Positions 1-10,800 of a stretch of DNA of 64,000 bases are shown one piece after another; the first letter of the stretch is position 1, and every line of letters begins with the position of its first letter. The translations under genes were made by a program, and so were the position numbers. The DNA is from Dryocosmus kuriphilus (lineage: Eukaryota > Arthropoda > Insecta > Hymenoptera > Cynipidae): NCBI GenBank assembly GCA_038277395.1, contig CM076192.1:126243470-126307469 (forward strand), written 5' to 3'. The notes below the pieces were generated by a model, which saw only the letters and a program-made list of their open reading frames with translations, ran no database searches and was not told the origin of the DNA.

Positions 1-615
1 CACAAACACCGAAAATTCAACCAAATTACAGCACGCTGAAAAATGGGTTTTCAGGGTACGTTTGGATCATGCACTCACCTTGTCCCGTTCACCCCGCTGA
101 CGACCCCTGCGCGCTCTGGAGTTGGTTTGGAACTAAATATAATCATAATAGTTACACGACCGCCTACTTTCCATTGCGTTGGCTTGACCTGACTCCAGTA
201 GCCTGGACGAACAGGTTTGTGAGGTTTTGCGCTCGCGCCAACCATCACCCAGCCCGGGATATCGCGAACCACTCGAATCGGGTACAACGCGGAGGGAACT
301 AACAGTTCACCTCGGGCGGTCAACGAGAAGCCTCGTTCGGTTCCCTCACTATGTAACCTACGAACGCCAAGTTGTGTAAACCCTTGTATGCACTTGGAAA
401 AGTAAACCGAACTCAAAGTGAGAAATGAAATAAAAGTTCTTTCCGCCGTTTTACCCTGTCCTTCGGCTGGTCCTCAGACAATTTCGTCCTCCCGGAGATC
501 ATCAGCGTCCTGACGGACCGCTACCAAGGATGCTTCTTACCGGAGCAACCGGGAATCCCGGCTTTACCCATAAGTACATTTTTTCCAAAATTATAGGTGC
601 AGTGCGTCGAAGTGC
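1..615. other. Unassigned segment, possible LTR fragment
   Basis: No gene recognised. Two overlapping ORFs on opposite strands (69-302 plus, 75-416 minus) show no known motif and are probably chance. An AATAAA-type signal lies at about 427-433, followed by a GC-richer stretch that leads into the minisatellite. A polyadenylation-like signal inside a compact GC-richer block resembles a retrotransposon LTR, but I found no second copy, PBS or PPT, so this is only a possibility. Confidence 0.2.
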
Positions 616-1262
616 AGTGAAATAAAATCAACCGGTGCACTTTCTCGGATAGGAAGGACGTCCTTCCGTCTAAAATTAACCTGGTCACTGTCCCGGATAG
701 AAAGAACCTCTTGCTGTCTAAAATTAACCGAGGAGCTTCCTCGGATGGGAAGAACCTCTTGCCGCCTAAAATTAACGGGGTCGCTTCCTCGGATAGTAAG
801 GACCCACTGCCACTAAAAATAAACTGGATCACTTTCTCGGAGAGGAAGGACCTCTTGCTGTTAAAAATCAACCGAGTCACCTTCTCGGATACGAAGCACC
901 TCTTGCCGTCTAAAATTAACCGGGTCGATTTCTCGCATAGAAGTTACCTCTTGCCGTTCAAAATCAACCAGATCACGTCCTCGGATTGAAAGGACCCCGT
1001 GCCGTCTAAAATTAACAGGGTAGCTTTCTGGGTTAGAAAGGACCTCCTTCCGCTTAAAACTAACCGGGTCCCTTTCTCGGATGGAAAGGACCTCTTGTCG
1101 TCTAAAATTAACTGGGTCGCTTTCTCAGACAGAAAGAACCTCCTGCCGCTTAAAAATAACTGGTTCGCTTTCTCGGATGGAAAGGATCTCTCGGAAAGTT
1201 AAATTGAGAAATCAACCGGGTCACTTTCTCGGACAGAAAGGACCTTCCACTTTCATTAAAAC
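616..1262. repeat. 48-bp minisatellite, about 13 imperfect units
   Basis: Units of about 48 bases repeat head to tail, each with a TTTCTCGGATAGAAAGGACC-like block followed by a TCTAAAATTAACC-like block. Because 48 is a multiple of three, long ORFs appear on both strands; the plus frame reads a 16-residue unit of the type KINRVxFSDxKDLLPS, broken by stops near 989 and 1202. Units differ by many substitutions and the array fades after about 1260. I treat it as a non-coding minisatellite, although a repeat-protein origin cannot be excluded. Confidence 0.8.
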
Positions 1263-1540
1263 CATGGGGTCTTTCTCCCTTTTCGGGAGGACCTGTTTCT
1301 CCGTTTTGGGGAATCTATTCCAGATCCCTCCGAGTTGATCCGCAAATTCACCGCCGGGGGCTATTTTAGCCAATATTCAATATCTTCCATCTTGTATTTT
1401 TCTTTGTCTTTTCTTTTAAAAAAATAAATTGTCTCAACAAATATTTCCATTTTCTTTCTTGTATAATGCGCCGCCTCCCCCCTCGATTTATTTGTTGGCA
1501 TCTTTAAGATAAGATTTGTTATAAAACATTTTTAATTCAG

Positions 1541-3010
1541 AAATTTTTCTGTTTGGAAAAATATAATTAAGCATGTAATTTATTTCTGACAAATGTTATT
1601 AAGTTTCGGAAACTTTAAAATTGATTCAATTTCTCCATTGGTTTTCATATGAAATTGCAATCCCGAGTTAACTCAAAACTTTGAGGGCGGAAATTTTCAC
1701 TTCTCACTTCTCAGTCTTCTGAACCATGGCTGATATCAGTAAAGGTTGCGACATCTCCTCTGCTGGTAACTGATTTATTCTCAATGACACAAAAGGTATT
1801 TTAATTCGCCAACGATAAATATAATTATGTTTAAAATACGAGTAGAACTTAAAAAGGCGCAATATTTTTGGAAGTATGTTATCCTGATTTCTAGCCCGAT
1901 CTTACTTATACTATGCTGTTTTTCGAACTACTATTAACAACGTGACAGGCGATACTGTTTCCCCCATATTAGACGAAAAAGAGGAATCTACACAGGCCGA
2001 CAAAATTACGAAAAGGGAAAAACCCAGAATGGATAAAATACGTTTCCGAAGGTTTTAGTGTGCTGAGTCTGAATCTGACCTCATTATTGACACATCGCCC
2101 TAGGTTTCCGAGATATTCTAACTTAAATGCGCAAGAAACAATGTTTTTTGCTATATTCGGGGTTATATGAAATAGCGAATTGATTTTTTTCTAACAACCG
2201 ATAAGGCCACTTGAAACTACTGCTCTCACTCTTCAAACCACTTTTTAAATTTTTGAGAAATCTTTATGTTTCGCGGAGATATCGTTCAATGAAGTTTATG
2301 ACTTTAGCATCCATATTACAGCATAACCAAAATAATATTGACGCTAAAGTAGTAAACTTCATTGAAACATATCTCCGCGAAAAATAAAGGTTTCTCAAAA
2401 GTTGAAAATGTGTTTTGAAGGGTGAGACTGGTGGTTAAAAACTGCCTGATCCGTTTTTAGAAAAAATATTAATTCACGATGTCATGTAACCCCGAATATA
2501 GCAAAAACCTTGTTCTTTGCACCATTAGGTTAGAATCTTTCGGAAACCTAGAGTGATAGGACAATCCTGAGGCCAGACACGAATTCAGCGCATCAAAAAG
2601 CTTCGGATACTTATTGTCTGCTTTCTGGGTTTTTTATCCTTGGTGGCCTGTGATATCTCCATTCCATGTCAATTTTAACCGGCAATGTTAGTTTATTGTT
2701 GTCGCAAATCTTTCACCCAGAACCCATGTCAAATTTATCTTTCGTTTTTTCTGTGAAACTTTTTGCTTTACTCGATCGCCAAAAAACAGGTGACTAAACT
2801 CGCGGGTCTGAAACTTCGCAGCATGCCACCTAAAGGATAATTATTAATAAATATCACAGACATTGATTCATTTGGCCGTATTTGCGCCATTCCTGTACCA
2901 GACCGATGGCGTTTCGAACAGCCATCGTACTTTATAGAAAGTCTTTTGAAAAATTACTGTATTCTTGTTCAATCGTGAGTTGTTTCATTCATACGATTAA
3001 GTGTAGGGTA
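1541..3010. repeat. Dispersed repeat family, copy 1, split by a foldback element
   Basis: The halves 1541-1990 and 2653-3010 match, in order and orientation, an uninterrupted diverged copy at about 16190-16990, for example the shared stretches AAGTTTCGGA, CACCAACGATAAATATAATTA-like and TTTCACCCAGAACCCATGTC. No ORF or known domain is visible. The comparison shows that 1991-2652 is an insertion. The nature of the family is unknown. Confidence 0.75.
1991..2652. mobile_element. Foldback (long inverted repeat) element, 662 bp
   Basis: The two halves are inverted copies around a centre near 2321, for example TTTCGCGGAGATATCGTT on the left against ATATCTCCGCGAAAA on the right. The ends read CACAGGCC and GGCCTGTG. 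The related repeat at 16190-16990 lacks this block, which gives its limits: the flanks ...AATCTA and ATATCTCC... fit the empty sequence AAATTATCTCC. It carries no ORF, so it is a non-autonomous element. A TA-like target duplication is suggested but imperfect. Confidence 0.75.
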
Positions 3011-3225
3011 AGGCGGGGCAACGCCAACCAGTTAATAGTCAATGATTCATGAAAAGTTAATAAGATGTGGAATTGATCTATTTTTTTTTTTTTCATTTTG
3101 AGTCCTATATTATTATATATCATATTTCTCTATATACTAATTACATGAATAAAACAACGATTTGATAATTTAATTATTTCTAACAAGCTGTACTTCGTCG
3201 GCTTTGCCCCACACTGGAGGGTAAA
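3005..3225. repeat. Small MITE-like inverted repeat
   Basis: GGGGCAACGCCAAC near 3017 is matched in inverse by GTCGGCTTTGCCCC near 3196-3211, bracketing about 170 bp of AT-rich sequence. GGGTAA-type motifs lie outside both. It is short and non-coding, compatible with a MITE; target duplications are not clear. Confidence 0.35.
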
Positions 3226-3554
3226 GGCGACGCGTAGCTTTTTATGAAAATCGAAACATCTGAACATGGCAAAATATGATGGTTCGGCTCTGTGGTATTT
3301 TAAGTATTGGAAAAATGACCTTTAAACATATCTAGCAAGAAGAATAAGTTATTTTAAATAAAAATTATAAAAATAGTGATAGCTACGATATAGCCTCTTA
3401 TTCTTTGATATTCTACTAGAGACGGGCTACACGCAAAGGTGTCTACCATATCAATAAAAAAAACCTGCTTTACCGGCTGTAAAGAATTGGGTTAACCTGT
3501 ATCCTGTATATTTTCGAATTCTTCATAAAATAACAGAATATGTTACCTGAGTTT
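3226..3554. other. AT-rich interval without recognisable content
   Basis: I see no ORF, repeat unit or inverted repeat of note between the small MITE-like sequence and the BEL-associated duplication. Confidence 0.5.
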
Positions 3555-3892
3555 ATTTACTTTTAAAGAGTAAAGTGATAAACATTTTTAATTAAAATAA
3601 TATGTTTATACATAAAAATTATCCATTTTTTAATTTCAGTTACATATAAATAGTATAATTATACCTATATATTTGGCAAACAATCTTGAAGAATTAGAAT
3701 AAATAAAATAGTTCATTCGCAATAGTTAATAAATGATGAGTAAAATCCGAAAAAGGAGCTTATAAAATTCTTAGTTTATGAACAAAATTATAAGTATATT
3801 ATTCAATGCAAACTTATATGTGTAGTACAGGTACAATGGTACATATATTATTATAGTATAAGTACAAGCAACTTAGTTTTATACTTAGGACT

Positions 3893-5379
3893 TATTTTAA
3901 ACGAACATACTGGGATGAAACATTTCTATTAAATAAAAACGACGATTTTGATAGATTAATTATTTGTTTTAATTTATAATTATTCAAATGAAATAAATCA
4001 CATTCTTGTACAAATTTTTTATCAAAAAACAATATGCCGAGAATTAAACTGAATATTTAGGTTGGACAATGAAATAAATGCAAGTACAAAATTATCGCGC
4101 GAAGTACAAGTGTACCTACATACCTCGTCGAGATGCCAGAAAAAAAAGCTCCTCCCTAAAGCGTGGGCCTGATCTTTATAAGTTCCCGACTTATTCGCTC
4201 CCCTTAATCTCTCCTCTCGTCATCCCCCTCGATGACCGGTTCACATGCTGAATCTCGCACGTCGCTTTGCCTCAAGCCTCACGGCCACGGCTCCACATGT
4301 CTGTGTCATATGTATGATGCGTAAGTCGGGTAGAATAAAGGAGAAGTTAAGGTGGGGAAGAGTAGACGAAAATGGTACAGATGGAGAAAGAAAGAGAAAG
4401 AAAGAGACAGGAGAGAGCATGTTCAATTACGTGTGTATGTATGTGTACTATGTATGATATGTGGAGACACGTGCACGTCAAATTTACCCTGCTGCTAAGA
4501 AAACCTTTTGATTTTCCCAGGTAATCCCGGCCATAGTCGAAACTATGCACGCAAAAATGGCTGATAGCACATGGATTTTTCCATGCACCCGGAGACGCAG
4601 CGTACGGCTAAATTCAGACAATGCAGAATTTTGTGTTATTCAAATCAAATTGTTTTTTCCTTTTCAATTGATTCTCAAAATACATTCTATTCATATTCAG
4701 AATCTAAACAAAATCTTTCAAATGACTTCTTTTTAAAGCATCTTTTTATATGCGGTAAAATCATTGATAACAATTCTTCGAAGATCTTTGATTAATCAAA
4801 AAACAGAGAACGCAACTCAATATCATTAATTAATTAATTCTGGTAACATACAGAAGGAAAATATAAAGCTAAGTTAACCGCAGTTATAAACGATAAGTTC
4901 TTTGTCTCGCATAATTACATGTTCACTGGTTATATTCCAGTCATTAACGTCGGTGGTCGAATTCAGATTTCAAATTCGCCGCTGTTTATTAGATCGCTGA
5001 TTCGTAGTATTTACAGACTTCGTCGTGACATATACAAAAGGCAGAATATCTTATGACACAGTTCTTTGAGAATCGAATTTGCCGCACTTTCCGGTTCTGT
5101 TAAATAGAACTCGGCGAATCTAAGTAACTTAATCTAAATATACAGTTTGCCTTTCAATAAGAGCCGGCGAATACGTCGAATTAAATCAGCTATGTTTTTT
5201 TTCAATTTTAAAATCAAGAAACTTTAAACTTATTTAGATACTTAATTCTTTCCAAAAAGGTTCTATTATTTTTCTATCTTTATTTGAAAAACAAATTAAT
5301 GCAAATAAACCGTATTGGCCAGTTCTTATTTTGTTTAATTCCTAAAATATTCGAAAAATACTTAATCTTGTCCGGAACA
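3893..5379 (-). repeat. Extra BEL/Pao LTR inside the duplicated unit
   Basis: This 1,487-bp LTR is nearly identical to those at 6019-7505 and 13031-14513. On the minus strand it begins TGTTCCGGAC and ends CGTTTAAAATA. It is preceded on the left by the target sequence GGACT (3888-3892), as is the LTR at 6019. The short ORFs seen in all three copies on both strands (for example 4245-4457 plus) carry no known motif and are not credible genes. Confidence 0.85.
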
Positions 5380-5403
5380 TTCTCCCCCTCGTACAAAATT
5401 TAT

Positions 5404-5680
5404 TTAATTTTGTACCTCATTGTAACCTACCAATTTTATGAGTTTACGAGTGGGGCGCAAAAGATCACCTGTGGAAGTGTGAATTTTAGCTACTCGCACT
5501 TCTCCGTCTTTGCCTGGAAAAAGTTTTATGATAGTTCCTTTTTTCCAAACGTTTCGCGGGCTGTCCAAATCTACGATTAAAACTACATCTCCTATTTCTA
5601 ATGGTGGCTCTTTTTCGGACCAGATTTTTCGTGGAATGAGACTTGGCAAATACTCACGAATCCATCGTTTCCAAAAACTG
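5404..5680 (-). pseudogene. pol: BEL/Pao pol C-terminal fragment with intact frame
   Basis: The minus frame reads the typical C-terminal tail of BEL/Pao integrase: WIREYLPSLIPRKIW, then IGDVVLIVDLDSPRNVW, PGKDGEVRVAKI and a GDLLRPTRKLIKL end, with a stop at 5404. The full-length pol copy to the right carries an extra A near 7610 that destroys this end. This duplicated scrap therefore keeps the older, undamaged version. It has no upstream coding sequence and cannot make a functional enzyme. Confidence 0.85.
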
Positions 5681-6018
5681 TTTTACGTTTAAAGAGTAAA
5701 GTGATAAACATTTTTAATTAAAATAATATGTTTATACATAAAAATTATCCATTTTTTAATTTCAGTTACATATAAATAGTATAATTATACCTATATATTT
5801 GGCAAACAATCTTGAAGAATTAGAATAAATAAAATAGTTCATTCGCAATAGTTAATAAATGATGAGTAAAATCCGAAAAAGGAGCTTATAAAATTCTTAG
5901 TTTATGAACAAAATTATAAGTATATTATTCAATGCAAACTTATATGTGTAGTACAGGTACAATGGTACATATATTATTATAGTATAAGTACAAGCAACTT
6001 AGTTTTATACTTAGGACT

Positions 6019-7505
6019 TATTTTAAACGAACATACTGGGATGAAACATTTCTATTAAATAAAAACGACGATTTTGATAGATTAATTATTTGTTTTAATT
6101 TATAATTATTCAAATGAAATAAATCACATTCTTGTACAAATTTTTTATCAAAAAACAATATGCCGAGAATTAAACTGAATATTTAGGTTGGACAATGAAA
6201 TAAATGCAAGTACAAAATTATCGCGCGAAGTACAAGTGTACCTACATACCTCGTCGAGATGCCAGAAAAAAAAAGCTCCTCCCTAAAGCGTGGGCCTGAT
6301 CTTTATAAGTTCCCGACTTATTCGCTCCCCTTAATCTCTCCTCTCGTCATCCCCCTCGATGACCGGTTCACATGCTGAATCTCGCACGTCGCTTTGCCTC
6401 AAGCCTCACGGCCACGGCTCCACATGTCTGTGTCATATGTATGATGCGTAAGTCGGGTAGAATAAAGGAGAAGTTAAGGTGGGGAAGAGTAGACGAAAAT
6501 GGTACAGATGGAGAAAGAAAGAGAAAGAAAGAGACAGGAGAGAGCATGTTCAATTACGTGTGTATGTATGTGTACTATGTATGATATGTGGAGACACGTG
6601 CACGTCAAATTTACCCTGCTGCTAAGAAAACCTTTTGATTTTCCCAGGTAATCCCGGCCATAGTCGAAACTATGCACGCAAAAATGGCTGATAGCACATG
6701 GATTTTTCCATGCACCCGGAGACGCAGCGTACGGCTAAATTCAGACAATGCAGAATTTTGTGTTATTCAAATCAAATTGTTTTTTTTTCCTTTTCAATTG
6801 ATTCTCAAATACATTCTATTCATATTCAGAATCTAAACAAAATCTTTCAAATGACTTCTTTTTAAAGCATCTTTTTATATGCGGTAAAATCATTGATAAC
6901 AATTCTTCGAAGATCTTTGATTAATCAAAAAACAGAGAACGCAACTCAATATCATTAATTAATTCTGGTAACATACAGAAGGAAAATATAAAGCTAAGTT
7001 AACCGCAGTTATAAACGATAAGTTCTTTGTCTCGCATAATTACATGTTCACTGGTTATATTCCAGTCATTAACGTCGGTGGTCGAATTCAGATTTCAAAT
7101 TCGCCGCTGTTTATTAGATCGCTGATTCGTAGTATTTACAGACTTCGTCGTGACATATACAAAAGGCAGAATATCTTATGACACAGTTCTTTGAGAATCG
7201 AATTTGCCGCACTTTCCGGTTCTGTTAAATAGAACTCGGCGAATCTAAGTAACTTAATCTAAATATACAGTTTGCCTTTCAATAAGAGCCGGCGAATACG
7301 TCGAATTAAATCAGCTATGTTTTTTTTCAATTTTAAAATCAAGAAACTTTTAAACTTATTTAGATACTTAATTCTTTCCAAAAAGGTTCTATTATTTTTC
7401 TATCTTTATTTGAAAAACAAATTAATGCAAATAAACCGTATTGGCCAGTTCTTATTTTGTTTAATTCCTAAAATATTCGAAAAATACTTAATCTTGTCCG
7501 GAACA
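6019..7505 (-). repeat. BEL/Pao 3' LTR
   Basis: 1,487 bp. Its right edge on the plus strand is ...GTCCGGAACA, directly followed by the PPT complement; its left edge is TATTTTAAACG after the target copy GGACT. It matches the 5' LTR almost base for base (1,483 bp there), pointing to recent insertion. Confidence 0.92.
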
Positions 7506-7516
7506 TTCTCCCCCTC
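7506..7516 (-). other. Polypurine tract
   Basis: On the minus strand GAGGGGGAGAA lies directly before the LTR start TGTTCCGG. This is the expected position and composition for the plus-strand primer of reverse transcription. Confidence 0.85.
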
Positions 7517-7529
7517 GTACAAAATTTAT

Positions 7530-7855
7530 TTAATTTTGTACCTCATTGTAACCTACCAATTTTATGAGTTTACGAGTGGGGCGCAAAAGATCACCTGTGG
7601 AAGTGTGAAATTTTAGCTACTCGCACTTCTCCGTCTTTGCCTGGAAAAAGTTTTATGATAGTTCCTTTTTTCCAAACGTTTCGCGGGCTGTCCAAATCTA
7701 CGATTAAAACTACATCTCCTATTTCTAATGGTGGCTCTTTTTCGGACCAGATTTTTCGTGGAATGAGACTTGGCAAATACTCACGAATCCATCGTTTCCA
7801 AAAACTGTCCGCGAAATATTGTGCGATTCTATACTGTTTACGAGGGCAGAGAGAA
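7530..7855 (-). pseudogene. pol: Frameshifted 3' end of BEL/Pao pol
   Basis: The integrase C-terminal region continues here out of frame with the main pol ORF. Near 7850 a net one-base shift in a CT-rich stretch moves the frame from ...YDPKFLSALVN to one reading RKQYRIAQYFADSFWKRW, which is the family-typical sequence. A further extra A near 7610 then breaks the last ~25 codons, which are intact in the duplicated fragment at 5404-5680. The shifts probably inactivate the integrase tail of this copy. Confidence 0.8.
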
Positions 7856-10800
7856 ATTTTGGATCGTACTTTCCAAGTCCCATTTCACCTGACGACGCCC
7901 CTATCAAAAAATGATTTGGCGTTAATGCCTCTTTGTCGCGTGGGTCGAGAGAAACGTGAGTAAGTGGTCTTGAGTTTACCGAATGTTCTATTTCACATAG
8001 TAGTGTAATTAGAACTTCTTCGCTAGGCGCTTGATCAAAAAGTATGGTTTTTAAAGCGGTTTTCACAGACCGAATCATCCTCTCCCACGCACCCCCCATG
8101 TGTGGAGCGTCAGGAGGGTTGAAGTGCCACTGGATTTTTTTGCTTAGTGCAAAATCAGCTATTTTTTCGTTGTCTAATTCAAAAATTGCTTTTTTCAATT
8201 CATTGTCAGCCCCTCGAAAATTAGTGCCATTATCACTATATATGTGTAAAGGCACTCCTCTTCGACTGGCGAGTCTTTGAATTGACATTATTGCGGAACT
8301 TGCACTTAAACTGTGTGCAAGTTCCAGTTGAATTGCTCGTGTTGTCAAACAGGTAAACATAACCCCCCAGCGTTTTTCCCTTCGTCTACCGATCTTGACA
8401 GACATAGGCCCGAAGTAATCAATGCCGCAGTGACTAAATGGTCTTTGTCTAACCGCTAAGCGCGCTTCTGGCAAATTACCCATCAATGGATTTTGAGGTT
8501 TTCCCCTATGCAATCTACAAATCAGACACTTATGTATAATGGAACGTAAAGCACTACGAAGCCCAATTATGAAATATTTTTGTTGCACTTCATTTAAAAC
8601 GGCATTGCTACTTGCGTGATAAAATTTATTGTGATATTCTTTTATTAGCATTTTTGTGGCAAAATGTTTGCTGTCTAAAATAACAGGATTGTTGTTAAAT
8701 TTCAAACCCGGAGCGTAATCTACTCGACCTCTTGCCCGTAGCACGCCGTTTGCGTCTACATACGGTCTCAATCCGACTATCTTGCTACCTTTGTTTACTT
8801 CCTTTTTCCTTTTCAGCGCTTTAATTTCGTTTTCAAAACAATCGGATTGTATAATTTTGTACCAGTAATCTTCGCAAAAGTCAACTTTTGTTTTTGATGA
8901 ATTTTCTTTTCCCGAAAAAACTTTCCACTTATATACTGCGAAGCATGTGCGAACATCTTTCGTACGACTTGCATGTTTGAGTAAACCTCGCCAGCCACAT
9001 AAACGTATGACTAATGGTATGTCTGTGATTTGAGATGTGAGCGTGAAAACGTTAGCTTTTCTTGATTCTAGGCAATTGATTCTGGTCTTTTCTTCCTGGC
9101 TCAAAAACTTATCTTTTGGCCAGTCAGATTGAGATAAGCTTAAAAAATTTGGACCCTGGAACCATCGAGAATTTTCATACATTGTGTCACTCGAATAACG
9201 AGTTGCATTGTCAGCTGGATTTTCAGCCGTAGGGACCCAAGACCACTCGGAGCTTTTTGTAAGCTCACCTATTTCTCCCAGACGGTTTGCGACGTAAATT
9301 TGACGCGTGCGCGGCTCAGATTTTATCCACTGAAGTACAGTACTCGAATCCGACCAGAAAAACCGTTTTGATATTTTTGTTTCAAGCTCACCTTGTATAA
9401 ATTTTGCCAAACGCGCTCCGATCAACGCGGCTTGCAATTCGAGTCGTGGTATTGTTAAGGGCTTTAAAGGTGCCACTTTGCTTTTGGCCATTACCAAAGA
9501 AACACCGACATGCTTGTTTTCATATTCAAAACGCATATAGGCAACAGCCGCATAAGCTGTCAAACTAGCGTCACAGAATATATGTAACTGTACGTCGCGC
9601 TCTCGTGGATGACTCATATAGCAGCGTGGTATATGGCACTCTTTTAATACATTGAACTTCCCGATCCACTCTTTCCATGCGGTGTATTCTTCATCGCGTA
9701 ACTTATCATCCCAACCGATCCCGCTTCGCCAAATTGACTGCATGATTAACTTTGATTTTAAGGTAAAGGGTGCAATAAGGCCAAGAGGGTCGAAAACCGA
9801 CATCATGACTCTTAAAAATTCGCGTTTTGTTGGTCGTTTTTCGCCGCTCACAATGTCTCGTGGAATTTTCGAAAATGCAACGTTAAATTTTAATTTATCC
9901 CTGACAGTATCCCAAAACAAACCTAACACGCGTTCTCCCCCTCGGTCGCAAAGTCGCATTTCTTTTTCATTTGACTGTTGTTTTTTGAAAACCACATCCT
10001 TTAATACTTGCGGCACGTTCGAAACCCAACCGTGCATCTCAAAATTCGCTTCCAAATTTATATTTATTACTTCGTGTATCAACTTTTGTGATTCATTAAC
10101 CGTTCTTCTGCTAGACAAGTAGTCGTCCATATAACTATTCCTGACAACACTGATTGATGCATCCGGATGAGTAATCGCGAAGCGTTCCGCGTTTTTGTTT
10201 TGGACATAAAGCGCATTGCATGGAGACGATTTTGAACCAAAAAATAAGCTGGTCATTTCGTAAACGTCTGGTTCTCTATATCGGTCTTTACCCCGCCACA
10301 AAAATCGTTGCGCGCCTTGATCTTCTTTAATTATTTTAACTCTCAAAAACATGTCTTTGGTGTCAGAGCCAAAGCCGATTTCAAATTGCCTAAAACGTAA
10401 GAGCACGCCGACTAAGTTTTGCAACAAATCTGGTCCCGGTTCAAGTAAATCATTGAAGCTTACACCGTTCGTTTTGGCCGCGGCATCGAAAACAAACCTT
10501 ATTTTATTAGGTTTATTTATGTTATATACACCGAAGTGTGGCAGATACCAAATTTTTAATCTGGGAGTATTTCTGTCGACTTTAACCGCGTAACCCATAT
10601 CAACAAAGCGTTGTACTTCATCACAATAAAGTTTGGCATAAATAGGATCGCGATCTATACGACGTTCAATTAAAGACAATCTTTTTCTCGCTGTGGTGTA
10701 ACTGTCAAAGTTTAAATTGTAATTTTCTTTCCACAGCAGACCGGTTTCCCAATAATTTCCCATAAACTTCGTCGTTTGCTTTAAAATCGTTAACGCGTGA

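Larger units (their letters stand above)
3555..5680. repeat. Tandem duplication, unit A (flank + LTR + pol tail)
   Basis: This 2,126-bp stretch is repeated almost identically at 5681-7806. It contains about 335 bp of target flank, a complete LTR (3893-5379) and the 3' end of pol on the minus strand. At the junction, the pol-tail sequence stops after ...CCAAAAACTGT and the target flank restarts with TTTACGTTTAAAG. Since the unit crosses the element boundary, it arose by a duplication of the locus after insertion and not by a second transposition. Confidence 0.85.
5681..7806. repeat. Tandem duplication, unit B (joined to the full element)
   Basis: Second copy of the 2,126-bp unit: target flank 5681-6018, LTR 6019-7505, then pol tail continuing without interruption into the full pol gene. 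It differs from unit A only by small indels in homopolymers (for example the T-run near 6781 and GTGTGAAATTTT against GTGTGAATTTT near 7606). The high identity indicates a recent duplication. Confidence 0.85.

Noticed and set aside
616..1262. Repeated 16-residue protein gene
   Set aside because: Frame is broken twice, both strands are equally open and no start or splice context is clear; kept only as a low-level finding.
4241..4550. Small ORFs present in all three BEL LTRs (61, 70 and 67 codons)
   Set aside because: They recur only because the LTR is repeated; overlapping on both strands, low-complexity, no domain.
9652..10593. Plus-strand ORFs opposite BEL pol
   Set aside because: Complement of conserved RT sequence; no motif of their own.
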